A DNA stretch of 64,000 nucleotides from Rhynchopus euleeides (Eukaryota; Euglenozoa; Diplonemea; Diplonemida; Diplonemidae), in the NCBI GenBank assembly GCA_963210315.1, contig OY723249.1:62001-126000 (forward strand), in the 5' to 3' direction. A program made the translations under genes and the position numbers. Shown here piece by piece: positions 1-13,400 of the stretch. The notes under the pieces are model-generated. The model was given only the letters and a program-made list of their open reading frames with translations, had not been told where the DNA came from and made no database searches. Position 1 is the stretch's first letter; each line of letters opens with the position of its first letter.

Positions 1-3000
1 GCGGCGACGGCCTCTTGGATGAGCGTCTCCTGAGCGCGCACCGCAGCAAGCACATCGGGAGGTGGAGATGAGGAGGTCGCGGAGGATGTTGCATCGGGAA
101 CCGCCACGGCAGTGTCCGTGGAAGGTCGTGGACTCGGCACATCGTAATCTGGCACCTTCTGAGACGTAGCTGCCTCGGCTTGTGCAAGAAGCGCCTGTTG
201 AGCTTGCAAAAGCTGTGCAATGTCTTGAGCCGAAGCAGAAGGTGCCGCACAATCCGAAACAGCTTCACCAAGTGGCGTGTCACCAGTGGTAGGCTGCGTG
301 GCTGAGCTCTGGGGAAGCGCCGTCACAGGCGGTGTCGCAGCAGCAACCTGTGCTGCAAGCGCCTGCTGTGCCTGCATCAAAGCCGCAAGCTGTGCATTCT
401 GTTCCGGCGTTGCTGTCACACCCTGCTCCTCCTGTGCAGCACGTGCGGCGACGGCCTCTTGGATGAGCGTCTCCTGAGCACGCACCGCAGCAAGCAGATC
501 GGCAGGTGGAGATGAGGATGTTGGTTCCGCAACCGGCACCGCAGTGTCCCTGGAAGCTGGTGCATCAGGCACCTCGGCGGTTGCAAAATGCTGAGGTGCC
601 GCGACTTGTGCAAGAAGGGCCTGCTGAGTTTGCAGCAGCTGTGCAATATCCTGAACAGAAGTCGAAGGTGCTGTAACATCAGAAACAGCTTCGGCAAGCG
701 TGACGTCAACAGTTGCCCGCGGCACAGTCAAGGTTTCGGAAAGCGCCCTCACATCCTGTGTGCCAGCAGCAACCTGTGCAGCAAGCGCCTGCTGTGCCTG
801 CATCAAAGCCGCAAGCTGTGCATGCTGCTCCGGCGTTGCTGTCACACCCTGCTCCTCCTGAGCAGCACGTGCGGCGACGGCCTCTTGGATGAGCGTCTCC
901 TGAGCGCGCACCGCAGCAAGCAGATCGGACGGTGGAGATGAGGATGTTGTTTCGGGAACTGCCACCGCAGTGTCCGTGGAAGCTGGGGAAATAGTCATAT
1001 CGACGTTTGGCACGTTGACAGTCGTAGCTGCCTCGACTTCTGCAAGAAGCGCCTGCTGAGCTTGCAGCAGCTGTGCAATGTCTGGAGCCGAAGTCGAAGG
1101 TGTCGCAACGTCGGATACCACTTCGCCAACTAGTGCCTCACCAGTCCCAGGCTGCACCGGAGAAGTTTCCGGAAGACGCTTCACATCCTGTGTTGCAGCA
1201 GCAAACTGTGCTGCAAGGGCTTGCTGTGCCTGCATCAAAGCCGCAAGCTGTGCATTCTGCTCCGGCGTTGCTGTCACACCCTGCTCCTCCAGAGCAGCAC
1301 GTGCGGCGACGGCCTCTTGGATGAGCGTCTCCTGAGCGCGCACCGCAGCAAGCAGATCGGCAGGTTGAGATGAGGACGTTGTTGCTGGAACTGCCACCGC
1401 AGTGTCGGTGGAAGCTGGTGGACGCGGTGCTTCAGGCACATCGGCGACTGCAACATTCTCAGCCGGAGCTGCACCGACTCGTGCAAGAAGCGCCTGCTGA
1501 GCTTGGAGCAGCTGTGCAATGTCGTAAGACGAAGGAGAAGGCGTCGCAACAGGAGGCACAGCTTCGCTACTTGGCACGTCGCCAGTGGCAGGCTGCGCAT
1601 TCGAAGTTTCGGGAAGCGCCGTCACATCCTGTGTGCCAGCAGCAACCTGTCCTGCAAGCGCCTGCTGTGCCTGCATCAAAGCTGCAAGCTGTGCATTCTG
1701 CTCCGGCGTTGCTGTCACACCCTGCTCCTCCTGAGCAGCACGTGCGGCGACGCCCTCTTGGATGAGAGTCTCCTGAGCACGGACCGCAGCAAGCAGATCG
1801 TCAGGTGGAGTTGAGGCTGTTGTCTCCGGAACCCGGACCGCAGTGTCCGAGGAAGTTGGTGCATCAGGCACATGGGAGATTGCAGGATTCTCAGCCGGAG
1901 GCGCCCGGACATGTGCAAGAACCGCCTGGTGAGATCGCAGCAGCTGTGCAGTGTCTTGAACAGAAGTCGAAGGTGTTTCGGGAAGCGCCTTCACATTCTG
2001 TGAGGCAGCAGCAACCTGTGCTGCAAGGTCCTGCTGTGCCTCCATCAAAGCCGCAAGCTGTGCATTCTGTTCCGGCGTTGCTGTCACACCCTGCTCCTCC
2101 TGAGCGGCACGTGCGGCGACGGCCTCTTGGATGAGCGTCTCCTGAGCGCGCACCGCAGCAAGCAGATCGGCAGGTGGAGCTGAGGAGACTGTTTCTGGAA
2201 CCGCCACCGCAGTGTCCGTGGAAGGTTGGGTCCTCGGTACATCGACGTTTGGCACGTTGTCAGACGTAGCTGCCTCGACTCGTGACAGAAGCGACTGCTG
2301 AGCTTGCAGCAGCTGAGCAAGGTCTTGAGCTGAAGTAGACGGTGTCGCAACAGCAGGCGCCACTTCGCCAAGTGGCACGTCACCAGCAGGCTGCGCGCCA
2401 GATGCTTCGGGAAGCGCCTTCACATCCTGTGCTGCAGCAGCAACCTGTGCTGCAAGGGCTTGCTGTGCCTGCATCAAAGCCGCAAGCTGTGCATTCTGCT
2501 CCGGCGTTGCTGTCACACCCTGCTCCTCCTGAGCAGCACGTGCGGCGACGGCCTCTTGGATGAGCGTATCCTGAGCGCGCACCGCAGCAAAGAGATCGGA
2601 TGGTGGCGACAAGGATGTCGGTTCCGGAACCGGCACCGCAGTGTCCGTGGAAGATGGTGCACCAGGGAGGTCGGTGGTTGCAGGATTCTCAGGCGGAGGT
2701 GCCCGGACACCCGCAAGAAGCGCTTGCTGAGCTTGTAGCAGCTGTGCAATGTCTTGAACAGAAGTCGCAGGTGTCGCAACATCAGAAACAGCTTCGCCAA
2801 GTGGCATGTCGACAGGCGCAGGCTGAGCGGTAGAGGTTTGCGGAAGCGCCTTCACACTCTGTGTTGCAGCAGCAACCTGTGCTGCAAGGGCTTGCTGTGC
2901 CTGCATCAAAGCCGCAAGCTGTGCATTCTGTTCCGGCGTTGCTGTCACACCCTGCTCCTCCTGAGCAGCACGTGCGGCGTCTTGGATGAGCGTCTCCTGA

Positions 3001-6000
3001 GCGCGCACCGCAGCAAGCAGATCGGATGGTGGCGATGAGGATGTTGGTTCCGGAACCGGCACCGCAGTGTCCGTGGAAGTTGGTGCACCAGGCAGGTCGG
3101 TGGTTGCAAGATTCTCAGCCGGAGGTGCCCGGACATCCGCAAGAAGCGCCTGCTGAGCGTGCAGCACCTGTGTGATGTCTTGAACAGAAGTCGCAGGTGT
3201 CGCAACATCAGAAACAGCTTCGGCAAGTGGCATGTCAACAGGCGCAGGCTGAGCGGTAGAGGTTTGCGGAAGCGCCTCCACATCCTGCGTTGCAGCAGCA
3301 ACCTGTGCTGCAAGTGCCTGCTGTGCCTGCATCAAAGCCGCAAGATGTGCATTCTGCTCCGGCGTTGCTGTCACACCCTGCTCCTCCTGAGCAGCACGTG
3401 CGGCGACGGCCTCTTCGATGAGCGTCTCCTGAGCACGCACCGCAGCAAGCAGATCGGCAGGTGGAGATGAGGATGTTACTTCTGGAACCGCCACCCTGGG
3501 AGGTTGGGGCCGCGGAACATCGACGTTTGGCACCTTGTCAGGCGTAGCTGCATCCACTAGTTGTGGCTGCGCGGTACAGGTCTCCGGAAGCGCCTTCACA
3601 TCCTGTGTTGCAGCAGCAACCTGTGCTGCAAGGTCCTGCTGTGCCTGCATCAAAGCCGCAAGCTGTGCATTCTGTTCCGGCGTTGCTGTCACACCCTGCT
3701 CCTCCTGAGCAGCACGTGCGGCGACGGCCTGTTGGATGAGCGTCTCCTGAGCGCGCACCGCAGCAAAGAGATCGGATGGTGGCGACAAGGATTTTGGTTC
3801 CGGTACCGGCACCGCAGTGTCCGTGGACGTTGGTGCACCAGGCAGGTCGGTGGTTGCAAGATTCTCAGCCGGCGGTGCCCGGACATCCGCAAGAAGCGCC
3901 TGCTGAGCTTGCAGCAGCTGTGCAATATCTTGAACAGAAGTCGCAGGTGTCGCAACATCAGAAACAGCTTCGGCAAGTGGCATGTCGACAGGCGCAGGCT
4001 GAGCGGTAGAGGTTTGCGGAAGCGCCTTCACATCCTGTGTTGCAGCAGCAACCTGTGCTGCAAGTGCCTGCTGTGCCTGCATCAAAGCCGCAAGCTGTGC
4101 ATTCTGTTCCGGCGTTGCTGTCACACCCTGCTCCTCCTGAGCGGCACGTGCGGCGACGGCCTCTTGGATGAGCGTCTCCTGAGCGCGCACCGCAGCAAGC
4201 AGATCGGATGGTGGCGACAAGGATGTTGGTTCCGGTACCGGCACCGCAGTGTCCGTGGAAGTTGGTGCACCAGGCAGGTCGGTGGTTGCAAGATTCTCAG
4301 CCGGCGGTGCCCGGACATCCGCAAGAAGCGCCTGCTCAGCTTGCAGCAGCTGTGCAATGTCTTGAACAGAAGTCGCAGGTGTCGCAACATCAGAAACAGC
4401 TTCGGCAAGTGGCATGTCGACAGGCGCAGGCTGAGCGGTAGAGGTTTGCGAAAGCGCCTTCACATCCTGTGTTGCAGCAGCAACCTGTGCTGCAAGCGCC
4501 TGCTGTGCCTGCGTCAAAGCCGCAAGCTGTGCATTCTGCTCCGGCGTTGCTGTCACACCCTGCTCCTCCTGAGCAGCACGTGCGGCGACGGCCTCTTGGA
4601 TGAGCGTCTCCTGAACGCGCACCGCAGCAAGCAGATCGGCAGGTGGAGACGACGATGAGGATGGTCTTCCTGGAACCGTCACCGCAGTGTCCGTGAAAGC
4701 TGGTGGACGCCGTGCTTGAGGCACGTCGGCGGCTGCAACATTCTCAGCCGTCGCTGCCTCGGCTTGTGCAAGAAGCGCCTGCTGAGCTTGCAGCAGCTGT
4801 GCAATGTCTTCAGCAGAAGTCCAAGGTGTCTCAACAGAAACAGGTTCGCCAAGTGGCCCAACGCCAGTGGCAGGCGGTGCCGTAGAAGTTTCGGGAAGTG
4901 CCTTCACATCCCTTGCAGCAGCAACCTGTGCTGCAAGCGCCTGCTGTGCCTGCATCAAAGCCGCAAGCTGTGCATGCTGTTCCGGCGTTGCTGTCACACC
5001 CTGCTCCTGAGCAGCACGTGCGGCGACGGCCTCTTGGATGAGCGTCTCCTGAGCACGCACCGCAGCAAGCAGATCGGCAGGTGGAGATGAGGATGTTGTT
5101 GCTGGAACTGCCACGCCAGTGTCCGTGGAAGCTGGTGGACGCGGTGCTTCAGGCACATCGGCGACTGCAACATTCTCAGCTGGAGCTGCATCGACGCGTG
5201 CAAGAAGCGCCTGCTGAGCTTGGAGCAGCTGTGCAATGTCGTAAGACGAAGGAGAAGGTGTCGCAACAGGAGGCACAGCTTCACTACTTGGCACGTCGCC
5301 AGTGGCAGGCTGCGCAGTCGAAGTTTCGGGAAGCGCCGTCACATCCTGTGTGCCAGCAGCAACCTGTGCAGCAAGCGCCTGCTGTGCCTGCATCAAAGCT
5401 GCAAGCTGTGCATTCTGTTCCGGCGTTCCTGTCACACCCTGCTCCTCCTGAGCAGCACGTGCGGCGACGGCCTCTTGGATGAGAGTCTCCTGAGCACGCA
5501 CCGTAGCAAGTAGATCGGCAGGGATGGATACTGTCTCCGGAACCGCCACAGCAGTGTCCGTGGAAGCTGGTGTATCCGGCGCATCGACGTGTGGGACCCT
5601 GTCCGCCGTAGCTGCCGCGACTTGTGCAAGAAGAGCCTGCTGAGCTTGCAGGAGCTGTGCAATATCCTGAGCCGAAGTCGAAGGTGTCGCAACCCCGGAC
5701 ACCACTTCTCCAAGTGGGGTGTAGCCAGTTCCAGGCTCAGTGATCGAAGTTTCGGGAAGTGCCTTCAGATCCGGTGTTGCAGCAGCAACCTGTGCTGCAA
5801 GGGCCTGCTGTGCCTGCATCAAAGCCGCAAGCTGTGCATTCTGCTCCGGCGTTGCTGTCACACCCTGCTCCTCCTGAGCAGCACGTGCGGCGACGGCCTC
5901 TTGGATGAGCGTATCCTGAGCGCGCACCGCAGCAAGCAGATCGGCAGGTGGAGATGAGGATGTTGTTGCTGGAACTGCCACGGCAGTGTGGGTGGAAGCT

Positions 6001-7430
6001 GGTGGACGCGGTGCTTCAGGCACATCGGCGACTGCAACATTCTCTGCCGTAGCTGCATCGACTCGTGCAAGAAGCGCCTGCTGAGCTTGGAGCAGCTGTG
6101 CAATGTCGTAAGCCGAAGGAGAAGGTGTCGCAACAGGAGGCACAGCTTCGCTACTTGGCAAGTCGCCAGTGGCAGGCTCCGCAGTCGAAGTTTCGGGAAG
6201 CGCCGTCACATCCTGTGTTGCAGCAGCAACCTGTGCTGCAAGCGCCTGCTGTGCCTGCATCAAAGCCGCAAGCTGTGCATGCTGTTCCGGCGTTGCTGTC
6301 ACACCCTGCTCCTCCTGTGCCGCACGTGCGGCGACGGCCTCTTGGATGAGCGTCTCCTGAGCGCGCACCGCAGCAAGCAGATCGCCAGGTGGAGCTGAGG
6401 AGACTGTTTCTGGAACCGCCACCGCAGTGTCCGTGGAAGGTTGGGTCCTCGGTACATCGACGTTTGGCACGTTGTCAGCCGTAGCTGCCTCGACTCGTGA
6501 CAGAAGCGACTGCTGAGCTTGCAGGAGCTGAGCAAGGTCTTGAGCTGAAGTAGACGGTGTCGCAACAGCAGGCGCCACTTCGCCAAGTGGCACGTCACCA
6601 GCAGGCTGCGCGCCAGATGTTTCGGGAAGCGCCTTCACATCCTGTGCTGCAGCAGCAACCTGTGCTGCAAGGGCTTGCTGTGCCTGCATCAAAGCCGCAA
6701 GCTGTGCATTCTGCTCCGGCGTTGCTGTCGCACCCTGCTCCTCCTGAGCAGCACGTGCGGCGACGGCCTCTTCGATGAGCGTATCCTGAGGGCGCACCGC
6801 AGCAAGCAGATCGGATGGTGGCGACAAGGATGTTGGTTCCGGAACCGGCACCGCAGTGTCCGTGGAAGTTGGTGCACCAGGCAGGTCGGTGGTTGCAAGA
6901 TTCTCAGCCGGCGGTGCCCGGACATCCGCAAGAAGCGCCTGCTGAGCTTGCAGCAGCTGTGCAATGTCTTGAACAGAAGTCGCAGGTGTCGCAACATCAG
7001 AAACAGCTTCGGCAAGTGGCATGTCGACAGGCGCAGGCTGAGCGGTAGAGGTTTGCGGAAGCGCCGTCACATCCTGTGTTGCAGCAGCAACCTGTGCTGC
7101 AAGTGCCTGCTGTGCCTGCATCAAAGCTGCAAGCTGTGCATTCTGCTCCGGCGTTGCTGTCACGCCCTGCTCCTCCTGAGCAGCACGTGCGGCGACGGCC
7201 TCTTGGATGAGCGTCTCCTGAGCGCGCACCGCAGCAAGCAGATCGGCAGGTGGAGTTGAGGATGTTGTTGCTGGAATCGGGAATATTCCGGGAACCGCCA
7301 CCGCAGTGTCCGTGAAAGCTGGTGTGCTCGGGACATTGGGACTGGGCATCCTGTCAGCCGTAGCTGCCTCGAGTTGTGCCAGAAGCGCCTGCTGAGCTGC
7401 GAGAAGTTGTGCAATCTCTGCCGACGTGTC
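1..7430 (-). repeat. C-proximal tandem array, about 18 copies of a ~144-residue unit
   Basis: The anchor DLLAAVRAQETLIQEAVA recurs about every 430-440 bp (near 11, 449, 879, 1311, 1751, 2129, 2549, 2978, 3408, 3727, 4159, 4588, 5029, 5469, 5896, 6338, 6767 and 7199 on the forward strand). Two spacings are short (about 380 and 320 bp). Each unit carries TPEQNAQLAALMQAQQALAA, then TSVQDIAQLLQAQQALLA, then a variable Pro/Thr/Val linker. The Ala/Gln-rich helices look like short amphipathic coils. The array runs past the left edge. Confidence 0.88.
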
Positions 7431-10400
7431 GTCACGCTCAGCATTGTTTGACTTGTTGAACGATTGCATCGCATGCAGGATCCCAGCCTCGTATGCACGT
7501 TCGACTAGTGCCTCCTGCAGACCGTCGTGAGTGACATCAGTGCCTTGCGAGTGTTCGTCCCGGTCCGTCAGTCCGGTGTCCACTCCGGAACCCTGGGACA
7601 CGTTGTGGAATGTTGCCATATCACCGGCCACCACTTCTCCCGTTGTGCCTGCAAGCTTCGCTGGGTGAACCTCACGTGTGCCGATGCTGTGCGCCCTCTC
7701 CTCCGTGCTCGGAGATGTCACGTCGGCTGCAGACCACACGTCCTCTGGAGCACGCACAGGCCCTTGTCCCTGACCCGCTGTTGTCGTGTCGGCGGTCTCT
7801 CCCTCCATTTGTGCTTCCTGCGGGATGTGCCAGGAACCTGCTGTCGCGGGGTCGGTGACGCCCTGCCCAATGGAGAGCCTGTCTATGGCATCCTGGTGTG
7901 CCTTGAGAATGTCCACGATCTCCAGAAGGTCCACGCGTGCATCTCCCTCACTGTTGTCGTCCCGGCGTGCCTCGTGCTCCCGTGACGGGCTCCCCTGCAG
8001 GTCCTCCAGGCGCTGCAGCTGGTGCCGCAACGAGTCCACCACAGTGCTGCGGGACCGCGGTGATGGTGACATGTCGTGGCAGGCGCTTGTCGGAAGGCTT
8101 ACCGCAGGAGACTCGGTCCGAGTGTCAGTTGCGCTGCCGCACGGTTGCGAAGCGGGATGCGCAGGAAGCTGTTTGCCGTCCTGAAGCTGTGCTGGGTGGT
8201 GTGCTGTTGCATCCACTGAGGACCAGCCTGCGCCTTCAGGCATCGGCGGTGCGTTGCGAGGAGGCACTGCCTCCCATGGCAGCCCCACACCCCCATGATG
8301 CACGCCTGCGCCAGGAATCTGCGTGGCATGGGTGCCGTGCTGCTGGGGAAGTGCACGTGAGGGAGAGTGCGGAGCGCTGCCACCTGCGCCACCCATATCC
8401 GTTTGCAGGGGTGCAGCAAGAGGCAGCGGCCGCAGCTGCACCCCTCCGACCTGCGTCCGACGTGCCGGCGAAGACATGCCAGGGTGGCGCGCCAGCTGCA
8501 GCAGCTCGCGGAGCATCTCCTCCTGCCGGGCAATCCTGTGCGTCAGCCCGTCCTGCAGCGATGGGCTTGGCGTGTCCTCACAGTCCTGCACATCCACGAG
8601 AGGCTCACAAAGAGAGCCGCTCCTGCTCAGGGGCAGCACGCCGCTGTCGGTGTGTGCCAGCACACGCGGCACACTGACAGGCGGCTGGTAGGCAGGCAGC
8701 GGGGAGGACGACCCTGCAGATCTGAGAGTCTCCGACACCTTCGTCAGCACGCCATCCAGAGCAACAGCGATGCAGCGTTCGAGCTCCGCCGCGTCGTCCT
8801 GCCCTGCGTCGCCCCCTGGCGTGTCGCTGTGCGTGGGGTGCGTGGGGCCAGTAGCAGCGGGCGGCGCACCCTGCTGCAACAGCCTCTGCAGCTCGCCCCG
8901 CTCGCTCTCCGCCTCGTGGCGCACAGCCTCCAGGCCAGGGCTGGTGCCTTCGCTGCCCTCGCTCCCTGACAGCACTGCCGCGTCCCCACCTGCCACACGC
9001 AGCGCCCCTGAGGGCCCCTGGTGCGCAGGGGCGGCGGGGCTGCGGGCGGGGTCTGGCTCCAGCACCCCCTGCAAGGCAGGCCCGCCACCGGCCCCTGTGC
9101 CAGCCCCGCCGGCGGGGGGCGTCACGGGCACAGCAGGAACGGCAGGCACAGCGCCCGCCTGGGGCTGTGCAGACGGTTCGCCCTGCCCGTTGCCCAAGAG
9201 GGCCCGCAGCTGGCAGAGCACCTCCTCGTTGGCGGCCTCGAGGCGCGCCACCCGCTGTTCGAGGGCATCCGACACGGAGGGGGGCCCAGCGTCGCGGATG
9301 CTGTGCAGCTCCGCGAGGTTCTGCGCCATGCGCTGCAGCAGCTCGTCGCGCGCGTCGGCACGCGCCCCACCGACACCCCCGTCGAGCCCCTCGGTGCGCG
9401 GCGTGGGGGGCGACTGCGGCGCAGCCGGCGGGCCTTGCGGCGTCGCTGGGGCAGGCTGCCCAGCAGGCACGGGGTCTGCACCCCCGCGACGTGCTGGCAT
9501 CAGCGTGGGGGAACCTGCAGTGCGCTGCGCGGGCTGCGCCGCCGCAGGCGGCGGCAGAGCAACAGGCAGCAGGGGTTCGGCTGCTGGCGGCGAAGCCCCC
9601 TGCGGGGCACCGGCACCACCAGCCTGCGGCAGCGCCGCCTGCTCTGCCACGCCCTGCCCCGCTGCTGACGGTGTCGCTGCCTGGCCCGCGCCGGCTTCGC
9701 CAGGCGGCGGGGGCTGCGCAGGCAGGCAGACGGGGGGCTCGCTTGCCGGGCTGCTGGGCTGCGTGCTGCGTGCCGCACCAGCCTCGCCCGCGTGTTCCGC
9801 CACATCCGTTGCCCTCTGGGGTGCCTGCCGGATGACGCTGCCCTGCGACGAGACGTCCATCTCCACAGCTGTGTCCTGCGTCGCTGTGTCGTGGGCATCC
9901 ACGTCGCACTCCAGCGAAGCCGCCTCCGCCCTCCAGGACCGCTCTGTGCTGTGCTCGGCCTGGCTTGCGACTGTGCTGGCCAGGGAGGGGTCGTGGCCTG
10001 TCTCGCCCTCCGCAGTGCTGCCCTCCGGAGCAGCTGTGCTGAGGGAAGCTGCAGCCTGCATCGCTGCCAGGACGTCGCGCTCCCGCGCAGCCTCCGCCAC
10101 AGCATCGCTGACGCTGAGGGGGATGGCTGGGGGCACGCCCTCGGCAGCGGCAGCCTCCTGCTGCTGCTGCTGCTGCTGCTGCGGGAGGAGTGTGCTCTGC
10201 AGCTCCGCCACCACGTCCCCCTGCACGCCCTGCGGCAGGCCTTGGATGCGTTGCACGATGCGCTGCGCCATGCGGGCCGGGTCTGCAGGCACAATGGTGT
10301 CCTCCAAAGGTGTCAGCTCGAAGAACCCACCCTCGTCTGCAGATGCGACCTGGGGCAGCGGCACAGACAGCTCCGCGGCTGCCGTGCTGGGGGTGCGCAG

Positions 10401-13400
10401 TGCGGCCTGCTGTGCGATGCGGTTGGGCGCCTCGATGGCTGCGATGCGTTCCGTGAGGTCGTCGCGCAGCTTCCGCGCCCAGGCTGGCTCCTCCGCTGAG
10501 CCGCTCGGAAGCGGTTGGGATTGGAGCGCTTGGATGTCGCTGCGCAGCCTCGCTGCCCACTCCGGCTCGCTGTCGGGAGCGGTCGCACTAGCGTGGTGCG
10601 TGGCGGAGGCGCTGAGGAGCTTCAGCACATGCAGCTCCTGCTGCGCCTCGTTGCGAGCCTGCGTCACACAAGCCATGTCGGGCTCCGTGTCGGTGTCGGC
10701 CTCTGCAGGGTGCACCTGGCGCACTGTGCCCGTCTCCTCCACGTGCCTCGACTGCGCCAGCATCTCCATGATCTGCTGCTGTTGCTGCTGCTGCTGGTGC
10801 TGCAGCTCTCGCAGCTTTGACGCCACCTCGGGGGTCGTCGCGCTGGAGTCGCTCTGGGGCGATGTGCTGGACCCGCTCTTCAGCAGCAGCGGGTGGGACA
10901 GCTCGTCCGCAGCAGACCCTGGGGCATACTGGATGGACAGGTTGTGGATCGACGGTGTGTGCGACTGCAGCGACTGCGTCGAGCGGGTCTTCGTCAGGCG
11001 CTGCAGCCTGCCAAGCTCCTCCAGGGCACGCGGAGTGAAGCTGCTGTTTGCCGGCGACGCCGTGGGCAGTGTGAAGGGCGTGTTCAGCTCATCCTCAGCC
11101 GCACGCCGCACAGCGGACAGCTGATGCATCTGCTCCGAAGAGTGCGGCTTGAGGGAGCGCAGGCAGTCGCCATCCGTCAGGGCCTCGAGGCGTGCATCGT
11201 GATCACGCGTCAGCGCCACAAGCCTCTCGTGCATGTCGTCGCCCCCCTCGAAGTCTGCCAGCTCCTGCACCTGCCGGCCCAGCTCGCGGTAGACTGCGGC
11301 AGGCAGGCCCGGCAGGGTTAGCATCCCACCCAGGCACTCCAGCTGGCTGTCCAGCTGCTCCTTCAGCTGCTCCTGCGTGAGCGGGGTGTCGCCCTCGCTG
11401 CACTGCACCACGTGCCCTGCGATGTTCCTGTAGGCACCCAGCATGTGCTGCACGTCCTGCGGCATCACCTGGCTCGACGACGGGGTGAAGTTGGGCGTCG
11501 CGAGGATGCGCTGCAGCTCTGCCTGGTGGTGCTGCAGCTGCGTCTTCAGCGTGCCCGGAAGGTCTTTGTTCTTGTCGAGCAGGTCCGCCACACGCTTCTG
11601 CTGCTCCGCCAACGCGGTTACTACCTCCACAACCTCCAAGTCCAGCTCGTCCTGCCGTGTTGTGTTCGCCACTTCACGCGGGGGCGTTTCGGGCGACTCA
11701 TGCTGGCGGCGGCGTTCCACCTGCATGTGGTTTTTGATGAGCGACTTCAGCTCCCCGATCTGCTCCGTCAGGCGCCCCGTCTCATCCCCTGGTGGGGACA
11801 CCATGCAGAAGAAGGGCGCAGACTGCTTCGTGCTGGACACGGAACCCTCCGCCAGTCGCTGCAGGTCCGACAGCGAGTCGTTCCGCAACAGGTCTGACTC
11901 TGACGGGGGCAGTGCCGGTGGAGGTGCACCCCAGAGCGACGAGGAGGACGACGTCGCGGTGCTTGACGCAGTCATGCCCTGCCTGTCCCTCTCTGCCTGC
12001 GAAGGCTGAGAATGCTGCGACACAGGCGTCCTGAGCACTGCGGGCCCTTGCTCTGCCGTGGGCGGTGCGCTGTCCTGCCCAGCTTGCTCTGCGGCAGGGG
12101 TCTGGCACTGCATCCTGTCCGACTCCAGCTGCAGGGCGGCGAGCTCTGTGATGGACTCAGCGTTCTCACGTTTCGCCGCTTCCAGCGCCAGCTGTGCCTC
12201 CAGGAGGCTGGCTGTGTCGCTCTCGCTGCTCGCCGCATCCGGCTCGGCACCCCACCCGAACTCCTTGAGCAGCGCCTCTGTTTGCGGCAGCAGCAGAGCC
12301 CCGCTGCCCACCACACCGTCATACGCTGCGCCCGCCATGTCGCTCTCGAAGCTGAGGCTGAAGATGACGCTCCCAGGGAAGGCATCGCGGACATGGATGT
12401 GGGAGGACTGGTGCTCTGCCGGCAGCAAGGCGGCAATGTCGGACGTCACAGCATTGTGCAGGCGCATCCGCTGCTCGTCAGACAGGGACGTGTAGAACTT
12501 CCAAGGCACGCCCTTGGGGAGGGTCACGAGGCGTGGTCTCGCCAGCGGGACTGTGCGCTCCATGGTGCACGACATGGTGTCCGACACGATAGGGACCAGG
12601 TCCAGCGGCACAGGTGCCGCGGGGGTCAGGCGCTTCCGCACGTCGTCAAGCTGCTGCTGCTGCGACTGGGATGCCGCCAGGAGGCTCTGGTGCTGCTGCA
12701 TGAGGTGCGACAGCGTGGCGTCCAGCTGCGGCAGGGCCACAGCAGGCCTGTCGGGTGTGGGGGAAGGTGGCGCAGGGGCAGGCGACACTGGCGTCAGCGG
12801 CTCGGCAGGCTTGTGGTCCTCGCCCGACGGATAGAGGGACGGGGTGCGCTCGAGCTTAGCTGACGCCAGGTTGGCGGACTCGAAGCTGACCTTCTTGATC
12901 AGGCCAACAGGCGAGTCGGCGCGGTGGCTGCGGATGGATGTTGTAGGCGTCGTGGACGGGCCAGACAGCACTGTCCCTTCGATGAGAGGGAGCGTGTCCT
13001 GGCGCTGCGGGGTAGATGCGTTGATCGTCTCATCCAGGTCGCGCAGGGCACGCAGGGTGTTGCGGTGCTCCTCCAGCTGCTGCTTGACCTTGCCGCGGCA
13101 GTCCGCAAACCCGAGGATCTTCCCCACATCGCGCTCGCTCTCGGCGACATTCTTCGCAATAGGGATCATCTGCATGAGGGCACATCCAAACACGGCACAC
13201 TCGATGCACCGCAGATACACCTCCACCTCTGGCGCCACCAGGTCAGGCAGTTCCGTTGCGCTCAGCGCCGCGACACACTCATGCTGCACCACGAGGCGCA
13301 AGCGGCTGCACTCCTCTGCAAGGCTTGCGTAGTGCGCAGACAGCGACTCCTGCAAGGGCCCTGGAAGCCCAGGCATGGCCAGCATCCCGCCCAGCGCATC

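Noticed and set aside
3561..4658. 365-codon plus-strand repetitive open frame
   Set aside because: Its Cys/Arg/Leu-rich repeats are just the tandem array read in the wrong frame and strand.
1..7430. CRISPR-like or satellite array
   Set aside because: Repeats are about 430 bp, in frame and protein-coding, without short conserved repeats and unique spacers.
8605..10560. 651-codon minus-strand open frame
   Set aside because: It is in a different register from the giant frame, which gives sensible coiled-coil protein here. The alternative is Arg/Gly/Ala-rich and reflects GC-biased codon use.
8770..11124. 784-codon plus-strand open frame
   Set aside because: It is antisense to the giant gene, low-complexity Ser/Ala/Cys-rich, and opposite in strand to every real gene.
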